Part shown: positions 32,020-42,331 of the stretch, piece after piece
Numbering within the stretch: position 1 is the first letter of the stretch
Layout: each line of letters begins with the position of its first letter
Source: Desmodus rotundus
Taxonomy: Eukaryota > Chordata > Mammalia > Chiroptera > Phyllostomidae
NCBI RefSeq assembly: GCF_022682495.2
Contig: NC_071389.1
Coordinates: 44,282,239 to 44,346,238 of the forward strand
Length of the DNA stretch: 64,000 bases
Direction of reading: 5' to 3'
Notes under the pieces: generated by a model
What the model saw: the letters and a program-made list of their open reading frames with translations, nothing else
What the model was told of the DNA's origin: nothing
The model's database searches: none
Position numbers and translations under genes: made by a program

Positions 32020-32245
32020 TCTCTGTGGCTATCCAGGGTTTTCAGATTCCTTTCATGTTGATTATTTTATTTGGTTCTCACCTCAGCTCTAGCATTTGGG
32101 TATCACTTTCCCCCTTTTTACAGGCAGGAAAATTGAGGCTCAGAGGAATCCATTGGCTTGAAGTCAAAGAACTAGCAGCTGACAAAGCTAAGTCTCAAAG
32201 GCAGGTCTGCTGATGCCAGCTTCAGTTCTGTTCTCTCTGTATGAC
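32020..32245 (-). repeat. MIR SINE, antisense
   Basis: 'ccctttttacaggcaggaaaattgagg' region (32111-32137) and 'gtctgctgatgccagcttc' in antisense order. Confidence 0.6.
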
Positions 32246-32769
32246 AATTAGAAACTACTTGGAAGACCAAATTGATTTATTAGTAGAGTCATATGGGAGC
32301 AAGAAAAAGTTTTCTTTTTCCATTGCCACCATCCACAATTCAAAATGTACAATATAACTCAAAGTGCTCCAAATGGCTAGGTGGCATGGAGCAAAACCAT
32401 CTCATCATATTCCCTTGTAATTGAGGGGTGCTGGGTTAAATACTGCTAAATTCTTTTCTAACATACCATGTGGCCGAGTTGCTGAACTTCTGCAGCGAAG
32501 TTGTGATGAGGGGGCTGTAAAGAAGTTTATTCTTCATGAAAAATGAGAAAAGGTGCACATTTCTCAGCACTGCAAGTGTGCCCCATAAAAACAAACAAGT
32601 GTTTCAAAACCACTCAATTTTCTGGCACTGGAGCAAGTACCTTGATTGCATCGCTAGGACATTACCATGGACCCAGAGTGCGTGTTCCTGGCACAGTAGA
32701 AAAGGCTCTGGTATTTGGAGCCAAGAAGCCGTTAGTGTGCGGTGTCATTCTGAAACTTAATGCTTATTA
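32246..32769. other. Unique sequence
   Basis: AT-rich. No repeat or coding sequence was recognised. Confidence 0.4.
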
Positions 32770-32990
32770 CTAGGAAGCATTGCCATTTACTGGATATTGG
32801 TGTCAGGTATTGTGCTTTACCTGCATTATCTCACTGAGATACCCCACCCCACCCACCAACCCCATTAGGGAGGTCTTATGTATTTCTGGTTTATGTGTGA
32901 AAAAACTAAGGCTTGAGATTACAAAGTTGCTATGTGAAAGAGGTGGGATTTGAACACGGGCCTACCTCACTCTAAAATCCATGTTCTTTG
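32770..32990 (-). repeat. MIR SINE, antisense
   Basis: 'tattgtgctttacctgcatt', 'gaaaaaactaaggcttgag' and 'ggtgggatttgaacacggg' show an almost full antisense MIR. Confidence 0.7.
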
Positions 32991-33144
32991 CAATATGTCA
33001 CATTAAGGCAGAGAGGAAAGGGCACAAAACCAGAGGTGATGGCCTTAATTGACTTTAAAAGACTGAGACAAAATCCATTTGGCTCCATGTTACTTACTAC
33101 TATGAGGTACAGCCTCCCTGACAGGGTTGATTTGGAATTAGAGA

Positions 33145-33205
33145 AACCTGTATAAAGGGCCCAGCACAATCCTTGGAACATGGTAGGTATAATAAATGGC
33201 ATCGG
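33145..33205 (+). repeat. MIR/L2 tail
   Basis: 'cccagcacaatccttggaac' and 'ggtaggtataataaatggc' form a sense tail just before the next MIR head. Confidence 0.5.
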
Positions 33206-33207
33206 AG

Positions 33208-33408
33208 TTTGTGTAGAACAATGGTTAGGAATGCCACTCTGGAATGAGATTGCCTGGGTTCAAATCCCACCTCCTCCACTTAGTAGCTGTATGACCTTAG
33301 GCAAGTCTTATAACCTCTTGAAGCCTAAATTTCCTCATGTATAAAATGGGGATAATAACTAACATGTTATTATAAAGGCCAAGTAAGATGATCCAGACTT
33401 AGTATAAA
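33208..33408 (+). repeat. MIR SINE, well kept
   Basis: 'gaacaatggttaggaatgcc', 'tgcctgggttcaaatcccac', 'tagctgtatgaccttaggc' and 'tgtataaaatggggataat' are close to the family text. The MITE at 33409 is inserted in its distal part. Confidence 0.8.
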
Positions 33409-33604
33409 TACCATATTTTGCCATGTATAACACACAATTTTTGCCCAAATTTTTGAGGGAAAAATAAGGATGCACAGTATACATGGGTACAATGATTCCA
33501 TGCCATGGGTATAATAATGGGTATGATAATCCCGTGTATAATGCACACAAAACCATGGGTGCACATTATGCATGGGAGTGCATTATACACAGCAAAATAC
33601 AGTA
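33409..33604. mobile_element. MITE with 27-bp terminal inverted repeats
   Basis: The left end (33409-33435) and the complement of the right end (33578-33604) match at 21 of 27 positions. All six mismatches fall in three CA-versus-TG pairs, which points to three lost CpGs in the ancestral ends. 'ta' lies at each outer edge. The interior repeats 'catgggt' and 'gtgtataatgcac' in both orientations, so it can fold extensively. No coding frame. Transposon class not proven; the TA edges suggest Tc1/mariner. Confidence 0.7.
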
Positions 33605-33929
33605 AATGACCTGGCTCATTGTCCTCACTGAGAAATTTTGACTTATTAACAGGATTATTTTTCAGTCCTCACGTGTGTTGCTTTTGCTCCAAGCATGAGG
33701 ACTATGACAGGAGTTGCAGTGAGAAACCAGTGGGGAAGGAGGTGAATCCCCCCACTCGTGTGCTCTCTCAAGACACTCCCAAGACTTCACCTTGGGCTTC
33801 AAGGGTAGAATTTAATTATGAGGGTTTTTATGTTGCCTTTTTCTTTTCTGGTGCTAGAAATATAAGCTGTGTATACTGGTCAGTGAAAACGAGGGAAAAG
33901 ATAGTTTTACCACAAAGAGGGAAAAGAAC
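33605..33929. other. Unique sequence
   Basis: A 120-codon + frame (33619-33981) runs from here into an L2 tail. No domain is recognised. Confidence 0.4.
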
Positions 33930-33987
33930 ACAGTGCCTGACACATAAATATCTGCTCAATAAATATTTGGTGAACGAATGAATGAAG
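33930..33987 (+). repeat. L2 3' terminus
   Basis: 'cagtgcctgacacataaata', 'gctcaataaatatttggtg' and the 'aacgaatgaatga' end. Confidence 0.75.
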
Positions 33988-35015
33988 CTCATACAGTCGG
34001 AGACAGACTTGGAGAAAAATAAAACCAAACCTCTAAAATGTTGTTATTGGTTGGTGATAGGATTAGTGGTGATTTTTATATTTTCTCAATCCTCGAGAGT
34101 TTGTATTGTGGTAATAAGATTATTATAATAACAGGTAATTATGACCAAAGGGAAATTAGAGCTAAAATTAAGGGGTCACTTTTATATGGGGCAGAAACCT
34201 GCTTCTAGGACCTGCCATTCAGCTGTGGAAACCGCGGCCTGTTGCAGAAGGACACGTTTATATATCTTTTTCACATTTGCTCTTTATGTTCAAAAAGAAC
34301 TAAATCTTTCCCTACTTTAAGCGAAGGCTTGCCAATCCTCTTTCCCCCCCAGTTAATTAGTGATCGATCTAAAATCCTGCCGAAATTATAAAGAGGGGAG
34401 ATTTTTGTAGTACTTGATTAAGACATAAGGCTTTAGAATAATAGATCATTTTAGTGCCTTAAAAATTACTGTTAATTCTGCAAAAAGTGTCCTTTTGGTA
34501 TATACATCTTTTCAAAAAGCATATTTCCTGATTTGAACATTGGGGTGAGAAATAGATAAAGTTTACGGTAAACAGAGTTTTACTACAAACTGGCATGGTC
34601 CTAAAGATTGTTGTCCAACCAGGGATAGATTAGATTTGGGGAAAATCCTCTCCCAGACCTCCCTGTTCTTTTACGAGGAGTTGGTCCTAAAATATCTTCT
34701 AACCCCATTATCTTCTAACCCCATAACCCTCCCGGCTAAAAGAAAGCCTGCCAAGGGAGCTGTGGCCATTTAGGATTAGTCCAGGAGAGCCTGGCTCCTG
34801 TGCTATCTGGAGACAAGATGGCATCACCTTCTTCACCTTCTAAGACCTGGTCACAAACTCCATGCAGCAGGCGGAGGCATGGTTGCTATGGTGATAGGCT
34901 GACATAAGCACACCATGAGCTAAAGTGGAATTTAAAAAAATAACTTCACGTTTCAACTACGCAGAAATACTCTTAGTCACAGAGTCAGGTTGAGGTATTT
35001 GAACTTTTGAGTAAC
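33988..35015. other. Unique sequence
   Basis: No repeat was recognised over about 1 kb, one of the longer clean stretches. The left half is described separately as a possible regulatory element. Confidence 0.45.
34070..34560. promoter_or_regulatory. Possible conserved non-coding element
   Basis: AT-rich, repeat-free sequence with clustered homeodomain-type cores ('aggtaattatg', 'agttaattagtgatcgatc', 'cttgattaag', 'gttaattctg') and E-box or TCF-like words. The clustering is suggestive only, since AT-rich DNA yields such cores by chance. Confidence 0.3.
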
Positions 35016-35026
35016 GAACAGGTCTG

Positions 35027-35444
35027 AGGCCCTGGCTGGGTAGGTCCGTTGGTTAGAGCGTCATCCCAAAATGCCAAGGTTGCGGGTTTGAGCCCCATTC
35101 AGGGCACATACAAGAATCAATCAGTGAGGCCTGCCGCATGGGGCTCAGGTGGTTGGGCATCCTCGCCCAAAGTGAAAGGCCATGTGTTCGGTCACTGCCT
35201 CGTCAGGGCACATGCCTGGGTTGCGGGTTCAGCCCTTGAGTACGAGAAGCAACTGATCGATGTTTCTCCCTCATATCTATGTTTCTCTCCTCTTTCTCCC
35301 TCCCTTTCCCCTCTCTCTAAAAACGAACAAATAAAATCTTTTAAAAAATCAATGAATGGGTAAGTAAAGAGAAAAACAAATCCACATTTCTCTCTCTCAA
35401 ATCAATAAATAAAAGAAGAAGGAGGAGGAGGAAAAGAAGAAGAA
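35027..35444 (+). mobile_element. VES SINE (outer), interrupted by a second SINE
   Basis: The outer copy has head 'ggccctggctgggtaggtcc', box B 'gcgggtttgagccccattc' and 'cacatacaagaatcaatcag'. It resumes after the inner copy at 'tgggtaagtaaagagaaaaac' and ends 'caaatcaataaataaaag' plus a GAA-rich run. Target duplication 'gaacaggtctg' is perfect (35016-35026 and 35445-35455). Confidence 0.92.
35129..35346 (+). mobile_element. VES SINE (inner), nested
   Basis: Same orientation as its host. Head 'ggcctgccgcatggggctcagg', then 'cagggcacatgcctgggttg', CT-rich stretch and 'aacgaacaaataaaatc'. Its target duplication is 'aatcaatcagtg' (35116-35127) against 'aatcaatgaatg' (35347-35358), both from the outer SINE. 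Confidence 0.85.
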
Positions 35445-35519
35445 GAACAGGTCTGTGAAGTCCTAATATTAGAAGTTCCTGGAAAGCACCTTCCATACCA
35501 GGGAATTCCATTCCATTCT

Positions 35520-35735
35520 TATTGCGAAGTTGCCCTGGGGATCTCGGTTTTATTCCTGGCTCTGCCAAGAACTGATTGGGTGACTCTTCTCAAGACATGT
35601 TGCTTCTTTGGGCCTCAGTTTCCCTCTGTAAAATGGGAACAATAACCCTCACCTCATAGGGCTGTTGTACAGGTGAAATGAGAGAAGGCACGTGAGAGTG
35701 CCTGCCCCGGGGCACTGCTCAGTCACTTTGACTCT
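35520..35735 (+). repeat. MIR SINE
   Basis: 'tcggttttattcctggctctgcc' and 'gggcctcagtttccctctg', then 'catagggctgttgtacagg', well-kept MIR order. Confidence 0.75.
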
Positions 35736-36410
35736 CTCCACCTTTACCACAAAGAATCCGGACCGTGCCTAGCGCACTCAAGTCTGCCAACTGCTGCACC
35801 AAGCTGTGCTAAGTCTTCCCACGCATGCCACCCGAGTCGGAGCTTTCAGTTAACGCCGGTGTTCTGTGGCTCAGCTTTGTAACAGTCCAGGAGCTCTCGG
35901 TCGTGTTTCCTCGAAGATTTATTGGGTAGGACTCGTGCAGCTCTGGGTGACCAGGGCCACACCCTGGTGTGTGAGAGTTGGTGGTGGTGGTTGTATTTTG
36001 TTGTTGGTTTGTTTGTTTTAAAATATCCACATCCTGTCCCACAGCTGGGGCATAAAATCAAGCTTTAGTTGTGGGATTTTTGTTTGCTTTATTCACTAGC
36101 TGGGCTGGTCAGGAGTTTAACCAAGGTCAATGCCTTTATGTTCCTTGGATCCTGCAAAGGGACTCTAGCAGTTGCTGGCTACTAAATCTGCTGGTGTACA
36201 AAAAAGCAACTTTGAAAAACTTGATCCACACAGTCTGGTTGCTTTTAGGATAAATTCATTTTTGTTTTGCCTAAAAAACAATAACAACAAACTTGTAAAT
36301 GTTTATGTTTTTACTTTGTACAGGCAGCTTTGTCGATGGGGATTTCTGCTTGAAAATAAAGAAATAAATGTAGCAGCTCTCACAGCTGCAAATCATTGAT
36401 TCAGCTCCAC
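35736..36410. other. Unique sequence
   Basis: Includes 'aaaaaacaataacaacaaac' at 36272 and 'gcagctctcacagctgc' at 36373, a small palindrome. No gene. Confidence 0.4.
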
Positions 36411-36480
36411 TGAGAGAGAGAGAGAGAGAGAAGGAAAGAGAAAAAGGAAAAGAAAAGAAAAATAAGAGAAAAAGAAAAAA
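36411..36480 (+). repeat. (GA)n then A/G-rich tract
   Basis: About ten 'ga' units followed by AAAAG-like repeats on the + strand. Confidence 0.9.
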
Positions 36481-36884
36481 GCGCGGAGCCTCATCGCCAG
36501 AGGATGGCTCCCTGTCAGTTCCCATAAAGCCCTCCTGACGTCCGTTGTCTCAGAACATTTCAGAAGTCTGGAAAGTATTTGACTTGCAAAGGCTGAGAGG
36601 AGATAAAATAGAGCTTCTCAAAAATATTTTTCAAAATGTAATAACAGTGCATGCTATTTCTGTGATAAACATAACACATGTTCATTAAAGAAAAATGAGA
36701 AAATATTGAAAAGAAGAAAGGGAAAGAATTCCTGGCCATGCAAACACAGCTATGACTGATGTTTTGTGTACTGTCTAGCAGTCTTTTTCCTTTACACGTG
36801 TTTCCTCATTTGTTTCTCATAGATATAATTATGGGGGGTGCTTTTTGTGCTCGGCCTCTCTCACAGAACAGATCATAGCATTCA
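36481..36884. other. Unclassified sequence
   Basis: Text around 36650-36850 resembles a decayed LINE or DNA transposon, not assigned. Confidence 0.35.
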
Positions 36885-36985
36885 CAGGAACCTTGCAATG
36901 TGCCAGGTACTGTCTGCCATTACTCAGTATCTTAAGTCAGCTTGACATTCTCACACAGCCATTATCACCATCAGTTACATAAACA
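36885..36985 (-). repeat. MIR fragment, antisense
   Basis: 'caatgtgccaggtactgtctg' and 'cacacagccattatcaccatc' are antisense MIR. Confidence 0.5.
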
Positions 36986-37653
36986 TGACTAAGTTCCTGT
37001 CTGTTTCTTGGGCATCACTTTGTATGAAAGCAGCTGGATGAAGTTTCACTCAGTTTGAAGGGTATCTGAGGAGGGTCTTACTTCAGATTTGAGCTACATG
37101 ACATGATATTTTTACCATGGGAAGCCTTGGGTGGAAGGGGTCTCAGTTTTTTTGTTTCCACCAGGAGGGAGTACTGTGGCATTTTATTCTGAAGATTTTG
37201 CCGGGTTGCATTCAGGCATTTACGCTTTTAGAATTTTGCTATAATTTTATGGGTTGGTTCAGTACATTTTAAAATAATCATGGTTTTCCCCAGTGGGTAC
37301 ATATTAGAAATGATACCTGACCTAATGCCCTCTAAAGGAAATAACTCAATGTCAGGAAGAATTTTTTAGGAAGAGAATTTTAAAAGAGTTTAACATATCA
37401 GTCAGAATGGGATCAGTGTTTGAAACCCAAAGAGGGGACAGGCAATGAGACTTTTCTTCTTAGAAGAAAAATTCACTGGCCGAGAGAGTCATACTTTTCC
37501 AAAGGCATCTGGGGCAGGAGTTCAATCTGAGAATGTTTTAATACCCAAGTCAATAGGTGTACATCCTTCAGAACAATGTAACTGAGGTACAAAGACAGGT
37601 ATCTGTGGTGCCAATTGGGAGAGATAGGCCATTGGATTAAGTTGTCATGGATG
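36986..37653. other. Unique sequence
   Basis: No repeat was recognised. 'ccaccaggagggag' at 37160 matches the CTCF core at 12 of 14 positions, a weak hit. Confidence 0.4.
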
Positions 37654-37842
37654 GCCCTGGCTGGTGTGGCTCAGTGGACTGACCACTGGCCTGTGAACCA
37701 AAGGGTTGCTGGTTTGATTTCCAGTCAGGGCATATGCCTGAGTTGCAGGCCAGGTCCCCAATAGGGGACATGCAAGAGGCAACCACACATTAATGTTTCT
37801 CTCTCTCCTTCCCTTCCCCTCTCTCTAAAAATAAATTTTAAA
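37654..37842 (+). mobile_element. VES SINE, full length
   Basis: Head 'gccctggctggtgtggctcag', anticodon-arm region 'ctggcctgtgaaccaaagg', box B 'ctggtttgatttccag', then 'gcatatgcctgagttgcagg', CT-rich stretch and short A-rich end. Perfect 15-bp target duplication 'aagttgtcatggatg' (37639-37653 and 37843-37857). This is the best reference copy in the window for the two head-only insertions. Confidence 0.95.
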
Positions 37843-37857
37843 AAGTTGTCATGGATG

Positions 37858-38369
37858 TGTAAAGCCAATGGTGGTTTCAAATATGAGGCTTAACTCAAAA
37901 TTCCTGTGGACAGATACTCTGAAATGTAACAATGAAGCATAGCATTGTTTTATAAATGTATAAAACATATATAATATGATATATAATGTTATGTATGTTA
38001 CATATAATTTATAAACATATATAATTTATAACCTATATCATATTTATACATAATATTATATATTATTGATATATATAATGATTTGGAGTGAGACATAAAG
38101 AGTATTTCTATATATCTCAATCTGTAGGCCAACAAAAGTGTATATAAAAACATTTTTTAAACCCAGTTAAAAATTATTAGAAGTTTGTTTGAATTATTAC
38201 AACTCTAAACATTAATTTTTAAAGAGTCTATTAAAGTTAATGATTCTCCTGAGCAATTTTGTATAATACAGCTTGAAATAATAATGTATTATTACACAGC
38301 AAACACTATTAAGTTAGCTGTGTAATAATTAAGTTAAAACACTCTCTAATACTCAATAAGAAATATGCT
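37858..38369. other. AT-rich unique sequence
   Basis: Very AT-rich, including TA-rich simple sequence at 37945-38090 and a perfect short hairpin at 38288-38329. Confidence 0.5.
38288..38329. other. Perfect 13-bp inverted repeat (hairpin)
   Basis: 'attattacacagc' (38288-38300) and 'gctgtgtaataat' (38317-38329) are exact complements around a 16-base loop. No T-run or other terminator context. It may be the core of a small inverted-repeat transposon. Confidence 0.7.
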
Positions 38370-38700
38370 AGATAGCATGCTTAGTACTGCATTTCAAGTA
38401 ATCCCTACAATAATCTCATGAGAAAGAAACCATGATTATCCCTATTTTATAGATCTGGGTCAGGACTAGGGTGAGACAAATTAGGTTCCCCAGGTGCAAA
38501 ATTTAAGGAGGCACTCACTCTCAAGCTCTTTAAACTTTGCCAACCTTACTTGTGAGTGCTCCCTTAAATTTTGCATCCCAACTGCTTCACTTGCCTCACC
38601 TAGTCCTCATGCTTTTATAGACAAAGGAACTGAGGGCCAAGAGGTTAAGTGATTGTCTGAAATCCTCAGCTAATACGTGGCAGAGTGAGAACCTGAGCCT
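38370..38700 (-). repeat. MIR SINE, antisense, split by a foldback element
   Basis: The left part (38370-38454) has 'gcatgcttagtactgcattt' and 'gattatccctattttataga'. The right part (38613-38700) resumes with 'ttttatagacaaaggaactgagggcc' (38613-38638) and 'gaggttaagtgattgtctg'. Confidence 0.7.
38455..38612. mobile_element. Foldback MITE, probable hAT type
   Basis: Two arms of about 58 bases (38462-38519 and 38551-38608) are inverted copies, sharing 'aggacta', 'gtgag', 'gcaaaatttaag' and 'gcactcac' in order around a 31-base loop. The element sits inside a MIR between 'ttttatagat' (38445-38454) and 'ttttatagac' (38613-38622), a plausible target-site duplication. It has no coding capacity; a transcript would fold into a long hairpin. 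Confidence 0.8.
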
Positions 38701-38734
38701 GGTCTTGATCAGCCCTAGATGATCTACGTGTTGA

Positions 38735-38850
38735 CTGATGGTCTTCTATGTTGGGCACTGAAGGAACACAACCTCTACGCTCAAGGAACTGATAGCCACC
38801 GGGGTGGGGACAGACAAATGTGCAGTAAGGTAAAATGTGTATTATCTTAA
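38735..38850 (-). repeat. L2 fragment, antisense
   Basis: 'tgttgggcactgaaggaac' and 'acgctcaaggaactgatagcc' are antisense L2. Confidence 0.55.
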
Positions 38851-39699
38851 CAGTAGTTATCAATGGGCGTTCTTTTAGGGGATGAACATTCTTTGTTTGC
38901 AAAAATGCCTTGACCAACTATGGTGAAGGTGAAACTGTGTGGTGGTAGAAAAATAAAGAACAAATAAAATGATTATCTGTTTATGGGAAAAAGAGAGAGA
39001 AATGAGGAGGAGGAGGAGGAGGAAGGGGAGAAAAGAAAGGGAGGGGAGGGGAGGGGAGGGGAGTGGCAGGATAAGGAAGGAAAAGGGTGAAAAGACGAGT
39101 AGAGCAGAGATGAGAGAGATGAGAAGATCTGATGAGCTAGCATGAGGTTAGGGATTATGGAGGAAGAAGTGGCACTAAAATTTCCTTGGTGGAGAGGAAG
39201 CTAAACAATATTTTAAGAAGTGCTACCATTTTCATCTCCCCTGGCTCCCACACACACCATGGGATTGAAATAGTCTTCCGTGTTACAAAAGCTTGCTAGA
39301 AGGAGGGGTTTGTATTGGAAGTTTAGGAAGGGCACAGGCCACTGCTATTCCATGTGGTACACTTGTGCAAAATACTACAGGAAGCTCCTCCTGTGTGGAC
39401 ACAGAAGGCGGGCAGGGCAGAGGCTGGTTTTCAGACCTCCTTGCCCCCTTAGCTTGGTGCCTTGATTAGGGCACAATCTCTGTAACCCTATAGGATGGTC
39501 CTGGTCACACCTGGGTCAAACTGTGCAGACTAGAGGCAGCAGGAGTAGAAGCAGGAGCTACAGATGGGGGACAAGGGAAAAACAGATCCCTGGGAATTCA
39601 CAGAAGCCATAAGAAATGCTTGGGACTTCACAGGGCAAGAGTTTGAAATTCAGTGGACCTTATCCAGCTCCATGGGACTAAAGTATGGATTGCCTATAT
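38851..39699. other. Unique sequence with purine tract
   Basis: Apart from the G-rich tract at 39005 no feature was recognised. Confidence 0.4.
39005..39065 (+). repeat. Purine tract, (AGG)n and (GGGGA)n
   Basis: 'aggaggaggaggaggagg' leads into five G runs in (GGGGA) spacing at 39039-39063, which meets the G-quadruplex pattern of four G3+ runs with one-base loops. Confidence 0.9.
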
Positions 39700-39960
39700 A
39701 GACACACACAGGCTTCCTAGAGGAGGTGACATTTAAGATGCTATTCAAAGACTGAGCTTGCTGCGAAGAGAGGTGGGAAGACACCTTTTATGAAAAGGAC
39801 ATGTGTTAGGGGCATTGGGAGGGGTTCAGTCTGGTTGCTGCAAAGGTTGTAAACGGGAAGTAGCATGGCATGGGAATGGAGGAAAGCCACAGCTGAACAT
39901 TCAAGAGTCAACTGCAAGGTTTTGACTATCTTGTAGGGGCTGGGGAACCACTGTCTAAGT
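39700..39960 (-). repeat. L2 fragment, antisense
   Basis: 'cttcctagaggaggtgacattt' and 'ttgtaggggctggggaacc' are antisense L2. Confidence 0.5.
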
Positions 39961-40734
39961 AATTAGCAAACTTCCTCTGATGTCAAGGAAGAGGATGGAG
40001 CCGGGAGAGAATGTTTGCTGTGTTCCAGATGACCCAGAGTTTACATAACAGCAGAAGATTGGGGGGGATATGCTGCTTTGAGCAAATGTCAATTACTTAG
40101 GGTTGTCAGGACTTGGTAGGGGGATCTATAAGGAATGAGTCACAACTAAAGTGAACTTTTTAATTTGGGCAACTGGGCACATTATTTCTCCCCAGTCCTC
40201 AAATCAAAGTACACTTTGCTATGTTTTCAGGGCCTCATCCTGTTCCATGCCTGGCCCTGATGCCACAACAGAGTCCTTTCTCAGTCTTCCTGGGCCCACA
40301 GTCAAAGAAAGGGGACGTTGGGAGGGGAGAACTCCCAGGCCAGGAAAGCCATGCACAACTTGGCTGTTTATTACATGTTTAAAAGCAGAGTAGCTGCAGG
40401 TCACTTGGGGTAGATGTTCTGTCCTTCCCAATGGAGGCTGATGGAGCAGGGACTGGGTAGGAAGAGAGGAGGCCCTCTGTGCATGTCCATCAACCTCCCT
40501 AAAGCAGAACAAATGTTCTGAGCTGGGACCTAGCCCTCAATCCATGAGATCAGTGATAAAATAGCAAAATAGTAGGTTGACTGAATCCTTCTCTCCCCTT
40601 TCAAGTACCCTATTTTTGTGGGTTGGCCTGAGCCAAGGTTTGGTTCCCAGGGCCTCTCCGAAGCAGGAAAGTTCTTCTGAGGTCTGAAATTGAAGGCTCC
40701 AGCAAGGTGAAAGTGTAGGTTTGACAGGTAATAG
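39961..40734. other. Unique sequence
   Basis: Frames at 40151-40393 (+) and 40219-40512 (-) overlap and neither is recognised. Confidence 0.4.
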
Positions 40735-40832
40735 TACTCCCATTTCATAGATGATGATATTCAGGCCCAGAGAGGTTAAATAACTTGCTCAAGGACTTCC
40801 AGGCAGCAAGGACCAGAGCCAAAAATTATAGG
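40735..40832 (-). repeat. MIR SINE, antisense core
   Basis: 'tcccatttcatagatgatg', 'aggcccagagaggttaaataac' and 'tgctcaaggacttccagg'. Confidence 0.7.
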
Positions 40833-40894
40833 CAACCCTCTGCTGGTGGGTACACTGTGCAAGCATTGTTCTCAGCATCTTTTATCCCCTGTGT

Positions 40895-41515
40895 TATGGA
40901 AATATAATTGACATAACATTGTATAAGTCCAAGGTATATGACATAATGATTCGGTATCTGTATATTTTGAGAAATGATTGACACAATAAGCTCAGCCAAC
41001 ACCCACCACCTTACGTAGTTACACTTTCTTTTCTTGCAGTAAGAACTTTTAAGATCTACTCTCTTAGCAACTTGCAAATAGAGCAGCACAACATAGTGTG
41101 ATTAACTACAGGCACCATACTGGAAGTTTGTACCTTTTGATTAACTTCACCCACTTCCCACACTTCATCGCCTGCTTTTGGCGACCACCAATCTGTTCTC
41201 TGTATCCATGAGTTCCGTTTTTTCCTTTTAGATTCCACCTATAAGTGAGATCATACAGTATTTGTATTTCTCTGTCTGACTCATCTCAGCACAACGCCCT
41301 CAAGATCCATCCACGTTGTTACCAGTGGCAGGACTTCCTTTCTTATGGTTGGATCATATTTCATGATAGATACACACCACATTTTCTTTATCCACTCGCC
41401 CATCAGTGGACACTTAGGTTGTTTCTATATCTTGGCTATTGTAAATAATGCCGAATGAGCAGAGCAGTGCATATTTCTTTTCAAAATAGTGATTTTGTTT
41501 CTTTATTCTCAGCGT
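40895..41515 (-). mobile_element. Old L1 3' UTR and ORF2 end, antisense
   Basis: 'cataacattgtataagtccaagg' (40911-40933), 'cacccacttcccacacttc', 'tcatctcagcacaacgccc', 'ccatccacgttgttaccag' and 'gacacttaggttgtttctat' give the inverted 3' end of an L1M-type element. The order from 3' UTR to ORF2 is correct for the minus strand. Confidence 0.8.
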
Positions 41516-41529
41516 CTTGTTTGAGTTAT

Positions 41530-41700
41530 GTCATCCTTGTGTTATTCCCATTTTATAGTCAGGGAAACTGAGATTCAGAGAGCTTAAGCAACCGGCCCCA
41601 GGTTATAAAGCTTGTACCACGGAGCTGGAATTCAACTCTAGGCAGTCTGGCATCAGGGTGGGTGTCTGTCCGCGGTGCTCCTTTGACTTCAGCGCTGGCC
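41530..41700 (-). repeat. MIR SINE, antisense
   Basis: 'ttcccattttatagtcaggg', 'gagcttaagcaaccggccc' and 'ctggaattcaactctagg'. Confidence 0.7.
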
Positions 41701-42131
41701 AAGTCTTCTGATTCCAAGCCCACTGCCTTTTCCAATACATTGAAACAGTCAGTTCTTGGCATACGAATGTCAAATATCATGCAAATAGTTTCATATGTAA
41801 GGGATTTCAAAGGTATACCTCCAGGGAGCCTATGATCTCAACCACATTGTAAGAAATAAATTGTTGGAGTTTACTATCTTAAATTCAGATCACAAACACA
41901 GCATTAGCAGTGGGGTGGAAGCATTAGTAAATATTCATCTTATTAAATAAACATCTGTTTTCTGGAATTTAACAGCATTCCCATACACGTATGGCTAGGC
42001 TGCGATGGCTCACTGGGAAAGTTTAAGTGCACTCTGTATTGCAACTTTCTTAGTTATAAAAACTAGAAAGATGAAGTCAGTGAGTAAGGAGTCTGAATTT
42101 TAGTACCTCTAAAAAAAGAAGGCATTCTTTT
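41701..42131. other. Unique sequence
   Basis: Moderately AT-rich. No recognised element up to the SINE target site. Confidence 0.4.
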
Positions 42132-42331
42132 TCTTTAATACATTCATTAATTTTAGAGAAAGAGAAAGAAACATGGATGTGAGAGAGAAACATTGATTGG
42201 TTGCCTCCTATATGCTCCCCAACCGGGGATCAAACCCACAACCTAGGTATGTGCCCTGACTGGGGATCGAACCCCCAGCCCTTTGGTGAATGGGATGACC
42301 CTCCAACCTACTGAGCCACACCAGCCAGGGC
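42132..42331 (-). mobile_element. VES SINE, antisense
   Basis: Reads 'cattaattttagagaaagag', 'gccctgactggggatcgaacc' (antisense box B) and 'ctgagccacaccagccagggc'. Perfect 15-bp target duplication 'agaaggcattctttt' (42117-42131 and 42332-42346). Confidence 0.95.

Noticed and set aside
37160..37173. CTCF-like 'ccaccaggagggag'
   Set aside because: Two mismatches at core positions. Such hits are common by chance, so it is mentioned only in the surrounding entry.
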